Origin: Bacteroidia bacterium
GTDB lineage: Bacteria; Bacteroidota; Bacteroidia; Chitinophagales; Saprospiraceae
Direction of reading: 5' to 3'
Length of the DNA: 5,511 bases
Assembly: GCA_030431945.1 (NCBI GenBank)
Contig: JAUIIF010000343.1
Coordinates: 1-5,511, forward strand
This document shows positions 5,421 to 5,511 of this stretch, piece after piece; the first letter of the stretch is position 1, and each line of letters starts with the position of its first letter. The position numbers and the translations under genes were made by a program. The notes under the pieces are model-generated. The model did not search any database, was not told where the DNA came from, and was given only the letters and a program-made list of their open reading frames with translations.

Positions 5421-5511
5421 AAAAGGGGGCGGGTTGTAGCGGGTGTTGCTATCTTGATGTCAAGTAGTAGAGGAAGAATCAATTACTGAAAAACGGCAGA
5501 AAGTCGACGGT
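5421..5511. other. Non-coding tail with no gene or clear terminator
   Basis: These 91 bases after the last stop codon hold no strong hairpin with a T tract. An imperfect inverted repeat centred on CTTGATGTCAAG (5453-5464) and a TATCTTG (5450-5456) resembling a -7 box are present. No TTG lies at the proper distance from that box, so a promoter for a gene to the right is only possible. Confidence 0.3.

Overview
The window looks like a chromosomal segment from a Bacteroidota bacterium, probably a GC-rich marine member of the Saprospiria (Lewinella/Neolewinella-like). This placement is an inference. It rests on a FecI-type sigma factor followed by a FecR-type anti-sigma factor, a lipoprotein with an acidic stretch right after the lipid-anchored cysteine, genes without Shine-Dalgarno sequences, a promoter of the Bacteroidota form TTG-N19-TAnnTTT, and a conserved 475-residue protein that I know mainly from Bacteroidota genomes.

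Left part (1-1331, minus strand): an ECF sigma factor gene (813-1331) is followed, after 122 bases, by a fecR-like anti-sigma gene (1-690) whose 3' end lies outside the window. In this phylum such pairs usually sense a signal through an outer-membrane TonB-dependent transporter (often SusC/SusD-like) and switch on its genes. That transporter, if present, would lie to the left of base 1.

Middle (1332-2576): a 210-base divergent intergenic region separates the sigma gene from a plus-strand lipoprotein gene (1542-2447). The lipoprotein is the most distinctive item here. After a short acidic linker it has six related beta-rich repeats arranged as three double-repeat modules of about 70 residues. 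Each module starts and ends with a cysteine, and these six plus the lipidated cysteine are the only cysteines in the protein. Its function is unknown. It ends at a perfect 12-bp hairpin that can serve as terminator in both directions. A second hairpin serves the convergent gene to the right.

Right part (2577-5511): a minus-strand SPFH/band 7 membrane protein (2577-3764) with a recognisable promoter faces away from a plus-strand gene (3993-5420). The latter encodes a conserved cytosolic-looking 475-residue protein of unknown role, and homologues carry unreliable names such as 'TonB-dependent receptor'. The 228-base divergent region between them holds overlapping inverted repeats that could fold in two mutually exclusive ways. 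The last 91 bases hold no gene or terminator that I can support.

No RNA genes, CRISPR arrays, insertion sequences or other mobile elements are visible. The sigma/anti-sigma pair is a functional unit. Links between it and the divergent lipoprotein, or between the SPFH gene and its divergent neighbour, are only positional.
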